Assembly: GCA_016937315.1 (NCBI GenBank)
Contig: JAFGWD010000040.1
Coordinates: forward strand, 1-14,038
DNA: 14,038 nt
Source: Rhodospirillaceae bacterium
GTDB taxonomy: Bacteria; Pseudomonadota; Alphaproteobacteria; Rhodospirillales; Rhodospirillaceae
Direction of reading: 5' to 3'
How positions within the stretch are numbered: the first letter of the stretch is position 1; every line of letters begins with the position of its first letter. Positions 1 to 6,966 of the stretch are shown piece by piece. A model generated the notes under the pieces. That model searched no databases, was not told where the DNA came from, and saw nothing but the letters and a program-made list of their open reading frames with translations. The translations under genes were made by a program, and so were the position numbers.

Positions 1-837
1 CCGGCTGCCGTCGTCGTCTGGCACGGTTTCGGGCTTCCACGACAGCGCCAACCTCAATGCATCAATGATCCCATCGGCATTCGGGTTCTCGTCGGTGTTG
101 CCGATGACCCCGACCGTCTTGGCTTCCGAGTAGAGGCCGATAGCCTGTTCATGCGACGTGTCAATGGCGTGGCGCGCCTGCTCCAGCTTCTTGTTGCTGA
201 TCCTCAGATCGCGCTGCGCTAAGCGTAGCTTGGATTCTAGCTCGTAGCGATCCTGGGAGGAAACGCCAAGCAAGATTGGCAACGTATCGCGGATCGCCTG
301 CGGTTGAAACTGTTCGTTCTGGCGATAGAAAAGTTGATCCTTGTTAGCGACCAGCCCCTGCTTTTGGAACAGGTAGTAGAACGTGTGTTTAACGTTCGCG
401 TCGTAGCTATCTCGGCTATGCTCAAGCGCGACTTCGGTGCGGTTCTCGGGAATGCCAAGCAAGCGCGACAGCAGTTCGACAATGCCGTCATCATCAGTGT
501 TGACCGCCAGATCCTTGAACTCGGGCACCTGCAATTGGGTACCCCTTCGCAACATTGCCGTGCTGCAACTGGCGCCACCGCTGGGCGGGGTCGGCTTGGC
601 AATCAGAACCTGTTCTTTCTCGAACTGGTAGATCACGGCGAACCAGGACACTTTGTCACGGATGATGCCTTCCGGGACGTTGAACGACGAGCGTCCCATG
701 CAGTATTCGATGATCTCGGAGAGTGCAGACTTGCCGGTGGAGGAACGGCCGGTGATGACGTTAAGACCGTCCACCTTGAACCGGAGATCACGGCGCTGGC
801 CGTCATGGCTGTAGATGTGGATGGATATGATCTTCAT
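1..837 (-). CDS. DUF3732-type ABC ATPase of an ABC-three-component system (3' part missing)
   Basis: The frame is open from an ATG at 837 to the window edge, giving 279 residues, so the C-terminal part lies outside. The N-terminus is SMC/RecF-like: a short strand, then a Walker A motif GRSSTGKS at residues 30-37. A stretch with FQKQGLVANKDQLFYRQ (residues 157-173) sits where the Q-loop of these ATPases is expected. From about residue 199 to 235 the sequence is rich in charged residues and leucine and probably starts a coiled coil. Signature motif and Walker B should lie in the missing part. Family resemblance, from memory, is to DUF3732 proteins, the ATP-driven sensor/switch of ABC-3C systems. 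The start overlaps the stop of the upstream middle component as ATGA, so translation is probably coupled. It is third in a three-gene operon. Confidence is high for an ABC-type ATPase and good for the ABC-3C assignment because of its partners. Confidence 0.85.
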   Translation of the reverse strand, partial: MKIISIHIYSHDGQRRDLRFKVDGLNVITGRSSTGKSALSEIIEYCMGRSSFNVPEGIIRDKVSWFAVIYQFEKEQVLIAKPTPPSGGASCSTAMLRRGTQLQVPEFKDLAVNTDDDGIVELLSRLLGIPENRTEVALEHSRDSYDANVKHTFYYLFQKQGLVANKDQLFYRQNEQFQPQAIRDTLPILLGVSSQDRYELESKLRLAQRDLRISNKKLEQARHAIDTSHEQAIGLYSEAKTVGVIGNTDENPNADGIIDALRLALSWKPETVPDDDGSR

Positions 838-1322
838 GGCCGAATCCCGAAAGTCGTATAAACGGTCGCCCGGTCGGCGATGCGTGCAAATTCCTTTCCG
901 ACGATCCGCGCCACTTTCTGGCAGGCGAAGGTTTCGGCGGTTCCATCAACGTGCTTGCGGACCTTTTTGGGTACGGTCTGGATGCGACCGTCGTCCGCGA
1001 CGGCAATGCAGCCCCTTTCCATCAGCAGACCGAACCCCTCGAAGGCATACGGCAGCATTTGCGTAACCCGGTCGGCGAAGCCCACCATGATTTTCTGGTT
1101 TGTCTCTGCGGTCTTGAGCAGGTAGCTGCGTGGACTGCTGGCGATCACCTCACGCGTATCCTTATGCAGGCAAAGGGGCAGCACAAGCAGCGAAAGCGAG
1201 AATGGCATGCCGCGAGCGTCTGCTTCCTCGTAGCCGTGAAGGGCGCGGAACAAGACCAAACCGCAGAATGCAGGATTGAACAGGTTCCGAATTTCAAAGG
1301 GCCGCTGATCCCATCGCTTCAT
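834..1322 (-). CDS. ABC-three-component system middle component
   Basis: A 162-residue protein without signal peptide or clear membrane segment. It has the pattern I associate with ABC-3C middle components: an N-terminal NPAFCGLVLFRALHGYEE segment (about residues 16-33), a hydrophobic LSLLVLPLCLHKDTRE stretch (about 43-58), a helical middle containing FADRVTQMLPYAFEG, and a C-terminal VYTTFGIRP. In the family this small protein is thought to bridge the ATPase and the effector/CTD protein; no catalytic motif is visible. It overlaps both neighbours by the four-base ATGA, the tightest coupling possible, which fits subunits of one complex made in fixed ratio. Its length is usual for the family. 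Identification rests on remembered sequence pattern plus the position between an ABC ATPase and a CTD protein. Confidence 0.8.
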   Translation of the reverse strand: MKRWDQRPFEIRNLFNPAFCGLVLFRALHGYEEADARGMPFSLSLLVLPLCLHKDTREVIASSPRSYLLKTAETNQKIMVGFADRVTQMLPYAFEGFGLLMERGCIAVADDGRIQTVPKKVRKHVDGTAETFACQKVARIVGKEFARIADRATVYTTFGIRP

Positions 1323-2542
1323 GAGGCCACCTCCAGGACCTTGCCAAGGCGGGCGAGGAATCTTGGGTGCCAGTAGACCTTGGGGTTTGGGATGGAATCC
1401 GCCAGGATGTGGAAGCTGCCGCGAAGAACATAGGGTTCCGTCACTCGTGCGCGAATGCGTAGAGATTCGATCTTCCCAGTCTCAAATTCCGCCCAGTTGT
1501 AGAGGGTCGTGCCAGCTTCGCACAGAGCTTCTTCCGCACTATCGTCCTTCAGCTTCTCGAAGGCGACGTCCTTATAGCGGCCCCACTCATCAATGAGCCG
1601 ATCTTCGTATTCCTCGACTTCCCCCAACACAAGCAGGTTTTCGCGCGCCCATGCCGATCGTTGTTCGAACGCTCGGTAATAATCCAGAATCGCGCTCCTG
1701 ATCCGATTGGAGGAAATACCGATCTCACGCAGTTGTGTCACGAACAGGCGCGGATCTGTATCAGTGTCAATCTCGTCGGCGGGCAGCTTTCCGCGAAAGG
1801 TGATAGGCAGGTTGTCCGCCTTGTATTCCTCAGCGAAGTTCGAGAGCTTGTCCGACACTTCGTAGCCGAAGATCCCTTCCGGCCTGGCGCCGGCCAAATG
1901 CTTGATCACGGCATCGGTCCACCAGCCCTCAAGCCGCTCAAAAACAAACTCACGATGCTCGCGCCGGATGGACCGCATGTACTTGTTTCTGATGAGCGCG
2001 GGGATGTCGTCTATGCGTGGGCTGCCTTCGAGAATCAGGATGCGCAAGAGAAAATCCTGCTTTTCGGGCTCACTTAGTTCGTTGAACGCCGTGGCTATCG
2101 GCACGATGAGTTTCGATTTTGATTCGGCAAGCGCCGCATCGGCCCGTTTGGTGAGCGTTTCCGCATCGCGGGAGGCGTTAGACTGATCGGGGAGAAGAAG
2201 GCTAAGAAACGAGCCTGGGGACACCGTGCCAGTGGTGAACAGGAAGAACCGCATGTTCGATGCAGCGCGGCCATCCCGCTTGTACCGCACCAGCCAGATA
2301 TTTACGGATTTCCAGAAATCGGTCGACAGGTCGGTCAACCTATCGCCAATCGCCTTGTGTTTGAGTGAGGCCAGTGACTTGCCACCGCTGCCGTCGATAA
2401 AGTCGAGGTCGTCGTCCTTTTCTAGAAAGATAGCAGTGTCTTCAGGCAACTGAAGCAGTTGCGACAGCGCGAGACGTGCTTGGTAGATATATCCCAGCCC
2501 CTGCTCGCTGGCTGAAAACTTATTGGTGGGCACCTTGGCCAT
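1319..2542 (-). CDS. ABC-three-component system effector/CTD protein with a nuclease-like N-terminus
   Basis: A 407-residue soluble protein and first gene of the operon. The N-terminus (residues 9-90) resembles the restriction-endonuclease-like domain of Cap4/DUF4297-type effectors: GLGYIYQARLAL (15-26), an acidic EKDDDLDF (41-48), SLKHK (59-63) and LTDLSTDFWKSVNIW (69-83). Family members as I recall them have Q-x-K at the third position; here it reads S59-L60-K61, so nuclease activity is uncertain. The C-terminus has the hallmark of ABC-3C CTD proteins: TEPYVLRGSFHILAD (368-382) followed by W-H-P (391-393), probably the surface that meets the middle component. Start choice: ATG preceded by AAGGA (complement of 2550-2554) with seven bases between. 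Upstream, TATAGAAT (complement of 2588-2595) could be a -10 element, with no clear -35. Substrate and trigger are unknown. Confidence 0.8.
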   Translation of the reverse strand: MAKVPTNKFSASEQGLGYIYQARLALSQLLQLPEDTAIFLEKDDDLDFIDGSGGKSLASLKHKAIGDRLTDLSTDFWKSVNIWLVRYKRDGRAASNMRFFLFTTGTVSPGSFLSLLLPDQSNASRDAETLTKRADAALAESKSKLIVPIATAFNELSEPEKQDFLLRILILEGSPRIDDIPALIRNKYMRSIRREHREFVFERLEGWWTDAVIKHLAGARPEGIFGYEVSDKLSNFAEEYKADNLPITFRGKLPADEIDTDTDPRLFVTQLREIGISSNRIRSAILDYYRAFEQRSAWARENLLVLGEVEEYEDRLIDEWGRYKDVAFEKLKDDSAEEALCEAGTTLYNWAEFETGKIESLRIRARVTEPYVLRGSFHILADSIPNPKVYWHPRFLARLGKVLEVAS

Positions 2543-2561
2543 GCCAAAGTCCTTATGCTGA

Positions 2562-2780
2562 TTCTTGGCGGGCAGAGTGTCCGCTTTATTCTATACCGGC
2601 TTTGGATCCATGCCCGTATCACGCGGTAAACCCCTCAGCGAACATGATAGCGGATTGACTGTGGGACGCTACACATTCCCGGACAGCCCTGCGGTTTTCT
2701 CGAAATTCCGGATGGCCAAGTACACCAACTTTTCGGTGTCCTGCATCGCGGCATTGAACGCTATGGCGAATGGCTGGTAA
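2562..2780 (+). pseudogene. Possible 3' remnant of an unidentified gene
   Basis: A 72-codon frame opens just after a stop at 2559-2561 and closes with TAA at 2778-2780. From about 2630 its codons mostly end in G or C, as in the real genes of this window, and the peptide looks protein-like (FRMAKYTNFSVSCIAALNAM, then ANGW at the end). There is no convincing start codon with a ribosome binding site, and its first part overlaps the expected promoter region of the divergent conflict operon. I do not recognise the family. It could be the tail of a gene interrupted when the conflict operon arrived, or a chance frame. Confidence 0.25.
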
Positions 2781-2849
2781 GGGGCGCAAAGCCGCCACAA
2801 CGACGTCGCTCAGTCGGCTGAGGCACACCTCCAAAACCCCTCCCAAATG

Positions 2850-2886
2850 AAAAACCTGCCGCTCCGTGTGGGAGAGCGGCAGGTTT
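2850..2886 (-). terminator. Rho-independent terminator of nrdJ
   Basis: A perfect 13-base inverted repeat, AAACCTGCCGCTC at 2852-2864 and GAGCGGCAGGTTT at 2874-2886, encloses a nine-base loop. Read on the minus strand the stem is followed by five T (complement of 2850-2854), the form of an intrinsic terminator, 72 bases past the nrdJ stop codon. It also insulates the conflict operon from nrdJ transcription. On the plus strand there is only TTTG after the stem, so it should act mainly on minus-strand transcripts. Confidence 0.9.
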
Positions 2887-2905
2887 GGGCTGCGTTTGCG
2901 GCGGA

Positions 2906-2937
2906 TTATGCTGCGCTAGGCCAAGTTATGCTGCGCT
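2906..2937. repeat. 12-bp direct repeat TTATGCTGCGCT, two copies
   Basis: TTATGCTGCGCT occurs at 2906-2917 and again at 2926-2937, a period of 20 bases, in the stretch between the nrdJ stop codon and its terminator. The eight bases between copies are unrelated. The role is unknown; a local duplication or a protein-binding pair are possible. Confidence 0.6.
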
Positions 2938-2957
2938 TCATATAATACTCAGGCCCT

Positions 2958-5900
2958 TTATGAACAGCCGGTGGTCGAACCACAGGTATCGCACTTCATA
3001 CAGGTTCCATTGCGAACCAAGGTAAAGTTACCACACTCAGGACAACTATCCCCTTCATAGCCCTTCATTCGCGCCTGTTGAATCTGTGCCATACGGGTGG
3101 ACGTACCGGAAGACGACGCACTGACTGTCACCGAAGCCCCACCAGTCACCGCGCCAGACGTCACAGCAGCGGCAGATGTCTGCATGGTCGGAACCATCGC
3201 CGTCAATCCATCAGTCCCCGTCGCCTGCAAAACCCCACCGTCAAAGACGCGGAAATTGCCCCGCACATAACCCGACGAAGCATAGGCTTCCACTACCTTT
3301 TCTGCGGCTTTCTCCAAATCGGCCTGCGCTTCCCCCTTACCCAGGGTGTCATGACGCAGATCTTCGGGACTAACATGCGCCAGATCATTGCGGCCCAGGT
3401 AGGAGATCGCCAACTCACGGAACAGGTAGTCAAGGATAGAGGTCGCCATCTTGATGGCATCATTGCCTTCCACCATGCCCGACGGTTCAAAGCGGGTGAA
3501 GGTATAAGCCTCGACAAATTCCTCCAGCGGAACGCCATATTGCAAACCGATGGAAACCGCGATGGCAAAGTTGTTCATCAAACTGCGGAAGGCCGCACCT
3601 TCCTTGTGCATATCAATGAAAATCTCGCCCAAGTGGCCGTCATCATATTCACCGGTACGCAAGTAAACCTTGTGCCCGCCGACCATCGCTTTTTGCGTAT
3701 AGCCCTTACGCCGGGTCGGCAACGCCTTACGGGTTGGATCGAACGCAACAATCTTCTCAACGACCTTTTCGACGATACGTTCGGCGATGACTGTCGCCTG
3801 CTTCGTCACCGGCTCGTCGGCCAGATCGTCGATTAAGTCGTCTCCGAACGATGCCGACAACGGCTGGCAGAGCTTCGAACCATCACGGTAAAGTGCGTTG
3901 GCCTTGATCCCCAGCATCCAGCTGTTCAGGTACGCGGCGGTGCAATCTTCCGCCGTTGCCGAATTCGGCATGTTGATGGTCTTGGAAATTGCGCCAGAAA
4001 TAAACGGCTGTGCCGCTGCCATCATCTGGATATGCGCGTCCGCCGACAAATAACGGGTGCCGGTACGGCCACATGGGCTAGCGCAATCGAATACGGAAAG
4101 GTGCTCATCCTTCAAGCCCGGCGCCCCCTCCAGGGTCCCCGCACCGCACACGAAGGTATTGGCAAGATCAATTTCCTGCGCCGTAAAGCCCAAGGCTTCC
4201 AACATGTTAAAGGTCATGTCGTTGATCTGGAGGTCAGTAAATCCCAGCTGATCGCGAGCAAAATCCATGCCCAAGGTATAGGCATTAAAGGCGTATTTGA
4301 TATCGAAGCAATTCCCGAGGTTTTCTTCCAACTTCATCAACGCAACGTCTGTGAAGCCCTTGGCCTTCAGAGACACGTGATTGATGGCTGGCGCACCATT
4401 CAGGGTGCCATGGCCCAGGGCGAACCGCATCATCGCCTCGGTTTCGACCTCTGAATACCCCAGAGAGTTCAGGGCCTCGGGAACCAAGCGGTTGATGATT
4501 TTGAAATATCCGCCACCCACCAGCTTCTTGTATTTGACCAAGGCGAAGTCCGGCTCGATTCCTGTGGTGTCACAATCCATGACCAGACCAATCGTGCCCG
4601 TCGGGGCCAGAACCGAAACCTGTGCATTGCGGAAGCCGGCGGTTTCGCCCAGCGCCAACGCCGCATCCCAGGCGGCGCGGGCCGCTGTGACAATATCGGC
4701 CTGCGGACAATGACGCGCATCCATCGGCACCGGCATGACGTTCAGGCCTTCATAGCCATGAGTCTCGCCATGAGCCGCACGCCGATGATTGCGAATCACC
4801 CGCAGCATATCCTTGGCATTTTTCGCATAGCCCGGAAAAGCACCCATTTCCTCAGCCATTTCGGCGGACGTCCGATACGATTCACCGGTCAGAAGGCCAG
4901 TAATCGCGGCGCACAAGGCACGGCCCGCATCACTGTCATAGGACAAACCGGACGCCATCAACAGACCGCCAATGTTGGCATATCCCAAACCCAACGTCCG
5001 AAACTCATAGGAGCGCTTGGCAATTTCCTTGGACGGGAACTGCGCCATCAACACCGAGATTTCCAGGGTCATGGTCCACAGCCGTACCGCGTGGGTAAAG
5101 CCCGGAACGTCAAAGCTGCCATCTTCCTGACGGAACCCCAACAGATTGAGAGACGCCAAGTTACACGCGGTATCGTCCAGGAACATATATTCCGAACACG
5201 GATTCGAAGCATTGATGCGCCCCGACTGCGGACACGTATGCCAAGCATTGATGGTGGTATCGAATTGCAAACCAGGATCAGCGCACGACCACGCGGCATA
5301 ACCAATCTGCGACCACAGATCACGGGCCTTAACCGACCGTGCGGGTTTGCCATCGGTGCGGCGAATCAGGGTCCAGTCACTATCCTGAGCAACCGCTGTC
5401 AGGACATCATCCGTCACCCGCACCGTATTGTTGGAGTTCTGGCCGGAAGCACTGGCATAGCCTTCATTATCGAAGTCGGTGTCGTAAACCGGCACTTCAA
5501 TTTCGGTAAAGCCCTGCTGCGCGAACTGAATTGCCCGCTGGATGAAGTTTTCCGGCACTGCGACACGACGTGCGGCCAGAATCGCCTTTTTCAGAGCGAC
5601 ATTCTTGCGGGGATCAAAACGCGCCGCATCCGTGGTGGCTCCGTCCCATTCGCGAGTCGCTTTCATAGCGGCGTTCAGGTGCTGATTGATGAGAGTGGAG
5701 CCCGTGACCAGACATCCAACCTTCTGTTCTTCATGAACCTTCCAATTGATGAAGGTTTCAATATCGGGATGATCAATATCAACAATCACCATCTTTGCCG
5801 CACGACGCGTCGTACCACCCGACTTAATGGCACCAGCCGACCGATCCCCGATTTTTAAGAAGCTCATCATGCCCGACGACCGACCGCCACCCGACAGGTT

Positions 5901-6611
5901 TTCTCCCTCGGCACGCAAGGACGAGAAATTGGTGCCCGTGCCGGAGCCATACTTGAACAGACGCGCCTCACGCATCCACAAATCCATAATGCCGCCATCG
6001 TTCACCAGATCATCGGAAACCGACTGAATGAAGCAGGCATGCGGCTGCGGATGTTCATAGGCGGAATTGGAACGCACCAGTTTGCCGCTCTTGAAATCGA
6101 CGTAGTAATGCCCTTGCGACGGACCATCAATGCCATAGGCCCAATGCATGCCGGTGTTGAACCACTGCGGCGAGTTCGGGGCGGACATTTGACGGCACAA
6201 CATATAGCGCATTTCGTCGAAATAGGCGCGGGCGTCGGACTCGGCATCAAAATATCCGCCCTTCCAACCCCAATAGGTCCAAGTTCCAGCCATACGATCA
6301 AAAACCTGCGTCGCCTTGGTTTCCGACACGGCTTCCGTACTGACGGAAAGGTCCGGCTCGGAACGCCACAACCATGCAGGCACATCTGTTTCTTCAACAC
6401 GCTTCAAAGCCACCGGCACACCGGCTTTACGGAAGTACTTCTGCGCCAGAATATCGCAAGCCACCTGCGACCAATCGGTCGGCACCTCGATGTCTTGAAG
6501 GCTGAACACAATGGAGCCGTCGGGCTTGCGAATTTCGCTGCTGGTATAGCGAAAGTCGATAGACGCGTAAGGAGAAACCCCGTCCTTCGTGAAATGCCGG
6601 TCGATCCGCAT
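2958..6611 (-). CDS. nrdJ: Vitamin B12-dependent (class II) ribonucleotide reductase
   Basis: Reduces ribonucleotides to deoxyribonucleotides using adenosylcobalamin as radical source, independent of oxygen. At 1217 residues it has the length usual for the long alphaproteobacterial form. Visible motifs: NSPQWFNTG (N-terminal third), NPCSE with N470, radical-bearing C472 and E474, and the redox pair C300 (in KVGCLVTGS) and C483 (in DDTACNLASLNL). The 11-residue spacing of C472 and C483 agrees with Thermotoga NrdJ as I recall it. APTGTIG follows, and the C-terminus carries a Cys-rich tail, CPECGNF, CMKCDTCG and a final GCS, which probably binds metal and relays reducing power. Start: a GTG at 6620 is also in frame, but AAGGGA (complement of 6622-6627) lies 10 bases before the ATG at 6611 and too close to the GTG, and MRIDRHFTKDG matches the family's usual beginning. 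No class I reductase is in the window. Confidence 0.97.
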   Translation of the reverse strand: MRIDRHFTKDGVSPYASIDFRYTSSEIRKPDGSIVFSLQDIEVPTDWSQVACDILAQKYFRKAGVPVALKRVEETDVPAWLWRSEPDLSVSTEAVSETKATQVFDRMAGTWTYWGWKGGYFDAESDARAYFDEMRYMLCRQMSAPNSPQWFNTGMHWAYGIDGPSQGHYYVDFKSGKLVRSNSAYEHPQPHACFIQSVSDDLVNDGGIMDLWMREARLFKYGSGTGTNFSSLRAEGENLSGGGRSSGMMSFLKIGDRSAGAIKSGGTTRRAAKMVIVDIDHPDIETFINWKVHEEQKVGCLVTGSTLINQHLNAAMKATREWDGATTDAARFDPRKNVALKKAILAARRVAVPENFIQRAIQFAQQGFTEIEVPVYDTDFDNEGYASASGQNSNNTVRVTDDVLTAVAQDSDWTLIRRTDGKPARSVKARDLWSQIGYAAWSCADPGLQFDTTINAWHTCPQSGRINASNPCSEYMFLDDTACNLASLNLLGFRQEDGSFDVPGFTHAVRLWTMTLEISVLMAQFPSKEIAKRSYEFRTLGLGYANIGGLLMASGLSYDSDAGRALCAAITGLLTGESYRTSAEMAEEMGAFPGYAKNAKDMLRVIRNHRRAAHGETHGYEGLNVMPVPMDARHCPQADIVTAARAAWDAALALGETAGFRNAQVSVLAPTGTIGLVMDCDTTGIEPDFALVKYKKLVGGGYFKIINRLVPEALNSLGYSEVETEAMMRFALGHGTLNGAPAINHVSLKAKGFTDVALMKLEENLGNCFDIKYAFNAYTLGMDFARDQLGFTDLQINDMTFNMLEALGFTAQEIDLANTFVCGAGTLEGAPGLKDEHLSVFDCASPCGRTGTRYLSADAHIQMMAAAQPFISGAISKTINMPNSATAEDCTAAYLNSWMLGIKANALYRDGSKLCQPLSASFGDDLIDDLADEPVTKQATVIAERIVEKVVEKIVAFDPTRKALPTRRKGYTQKAMVGGHKVYLRTGEYDDGHLGEIFIDMHKEGAAFRSLMNNFAIAVSIGLQYGVPLEEFVEAYTFTRFEPSGMVEGNDAIKMATSILDYLFRELAISYLGRNDLAHVSPEDLRHDTLGKGEAQADLEKAAEKVVEAYASSGYVRGNFRVFDGGVLQATGTDGLTAMVPTMQTSAAAVTSGAVTGGASVTVSASSSGTSTRMAQIQQARMKGYEGDSCPECGNFTLVRNGTCMKCDTCGSTTGCS

Positions 6612-6802
6612 GGTCTGCACGTCCCTTAAAAATAATCCGGCGGCGCCCCGCTAACGGTCGCGATCCGCGAAAAAGAAAACACCAGGGAAACAAAGGCACG
6701 CGAAAATGCAGCCGCGCTAAACCCTCATTTCCATTTCATCGAGCAACACTGTCCAGCCACACTGCGCCATCTGCACAAGGGGGACTCACGCCGCCAAAGC
6801 CC

Positions 6803-6883
6803 CACATTTGGTGGTGACCAGCGGCCGAGACACAAGGTACTGCGACCCCAAGGGACGTGCAACTCAAATTTCAACATTTAGTG
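6803..6883 (-). promoter_or_regulatory. Two related boxes upstream of nrdJ (possible NrdR-type sites)
   Basis: ACATTTGGTG (6804-6813) and ACATTTAGTG (6874-6883) match at 9 of 10 bases and lie exactly 70 bases apart. On the minus strand the distal copy reads ACACTAAATGTTGA, close to the left half of the NrdR box consensus as I remember it (ACACwATATATwGTGT); the right half fits poorly. NrdR is the usual repressor of ribonucleotide reductase genes, so the location is right, but spacing and match are imperfect. Confidence 0.3.
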
Positions 6884-6897
6884 TGACGGCGGTCACC
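6882..6897. promoter_or_regulatory. CRP/FNR-superfamily-like operator TGTGA-N6-TCACC
   Basis: TGTGACGGCGGTCACC matches the TGTGA-N6-TCACA consensus of CRP-like regulators at 9 of 10 arm bases. It lies about 270 bases before the nrdJ start and about 70 bases after the LysR stop codon. A CRP/FNR-family protein could tie nrdJ to oxygen or carbon status. The distance is long for a classical activator site, so the promoter would have to be well upstream of the start codon. Confidence 0.35.
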
Positions 6898-6914
6898 ACA
6901 CACAATGGGATGTA

Positions 6915-6934
6915 GGTTGCGACTCCGCGCAACC
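6915..6934 (-). terminator. Short hairpin after the LysR gene (weak terminator candidate)
   Basis: GGTTGCG (6915-6921) and CGCAACC (6928-6934) form a seven-base perfect stem with a six-base loop, 32 bases past the LysR stop codon on the minus strand. No T-run follows on the minus strand, so intrinsic termination would be weak; it may instead be an mRNA 3'-end stabiliser. Confidence 0.3.
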
Positions 6935-6966
6935 CGTGTTTCGCCCGAAAAAAGTGGATGCATATC

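Larger units (their letters stand above)
2543..2957. other. Intergenic region between the ABC-3C operon and nrdJ
   Basis: This 415-base gap contains, from left to right, the ribosome binding site and likely promoter of the conflict operon, a short plus-strand open frame that may be a gene remnant (2562-2780), about 70 bases with nothing recognisable, the nrdJ terminator (2850-2886) and a 12-base direct repeat (2906-2937). No tRNA or integrase gene is present, so no attachment site can be argued from this side. Confidence 0.6.
6612..6966. other. Intergenic region upstream of nrdJ
   Basis: This 355-base stretch between the LysR gene's stop and nrdJ holds the nrdJ control region. Seen in it are two similar boxes 70 bases apart (6803-6813 and 6873-6883), a CRP-like dyad (6882-6897) and a short hairpin (6915-6934) just after the LysR gene. 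No B12-riboswitch core could be recognised, and no convincing sigma-70 pair was found. No open frame looks coding. Confidence 0.6.

Noticed and set aside
304..861. 185-codon plus-strand open frame over the left edge
   Set aside because: The opposite strand encodes the Walker A motif and a continuous ATPase frame with ATGA coupling to its operon, so this frame is a shadow.
3078..3836. 252-codon plus-strand open frame
   Set aside because: Antisense to the C-terminal part of nrdJ; its composition mirrors the nrdJ codon pattern and no family is recognisable.
4710..5858. 382-codon plus-strand open frame
   Set aside because: It lies antisense inside nrdJ over the catalytic region, whose conserved motifs fix the minus-strand reading; the plus-strand peptide has no recognisable domain.
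6612..6620. GTG at 6620 as nrdJ start
   Set aside because: The ribosome-binding AAGGGA is nearly touching it; the ATG at 6611 has acceptable spacing and gives the family-typical N-terminus.
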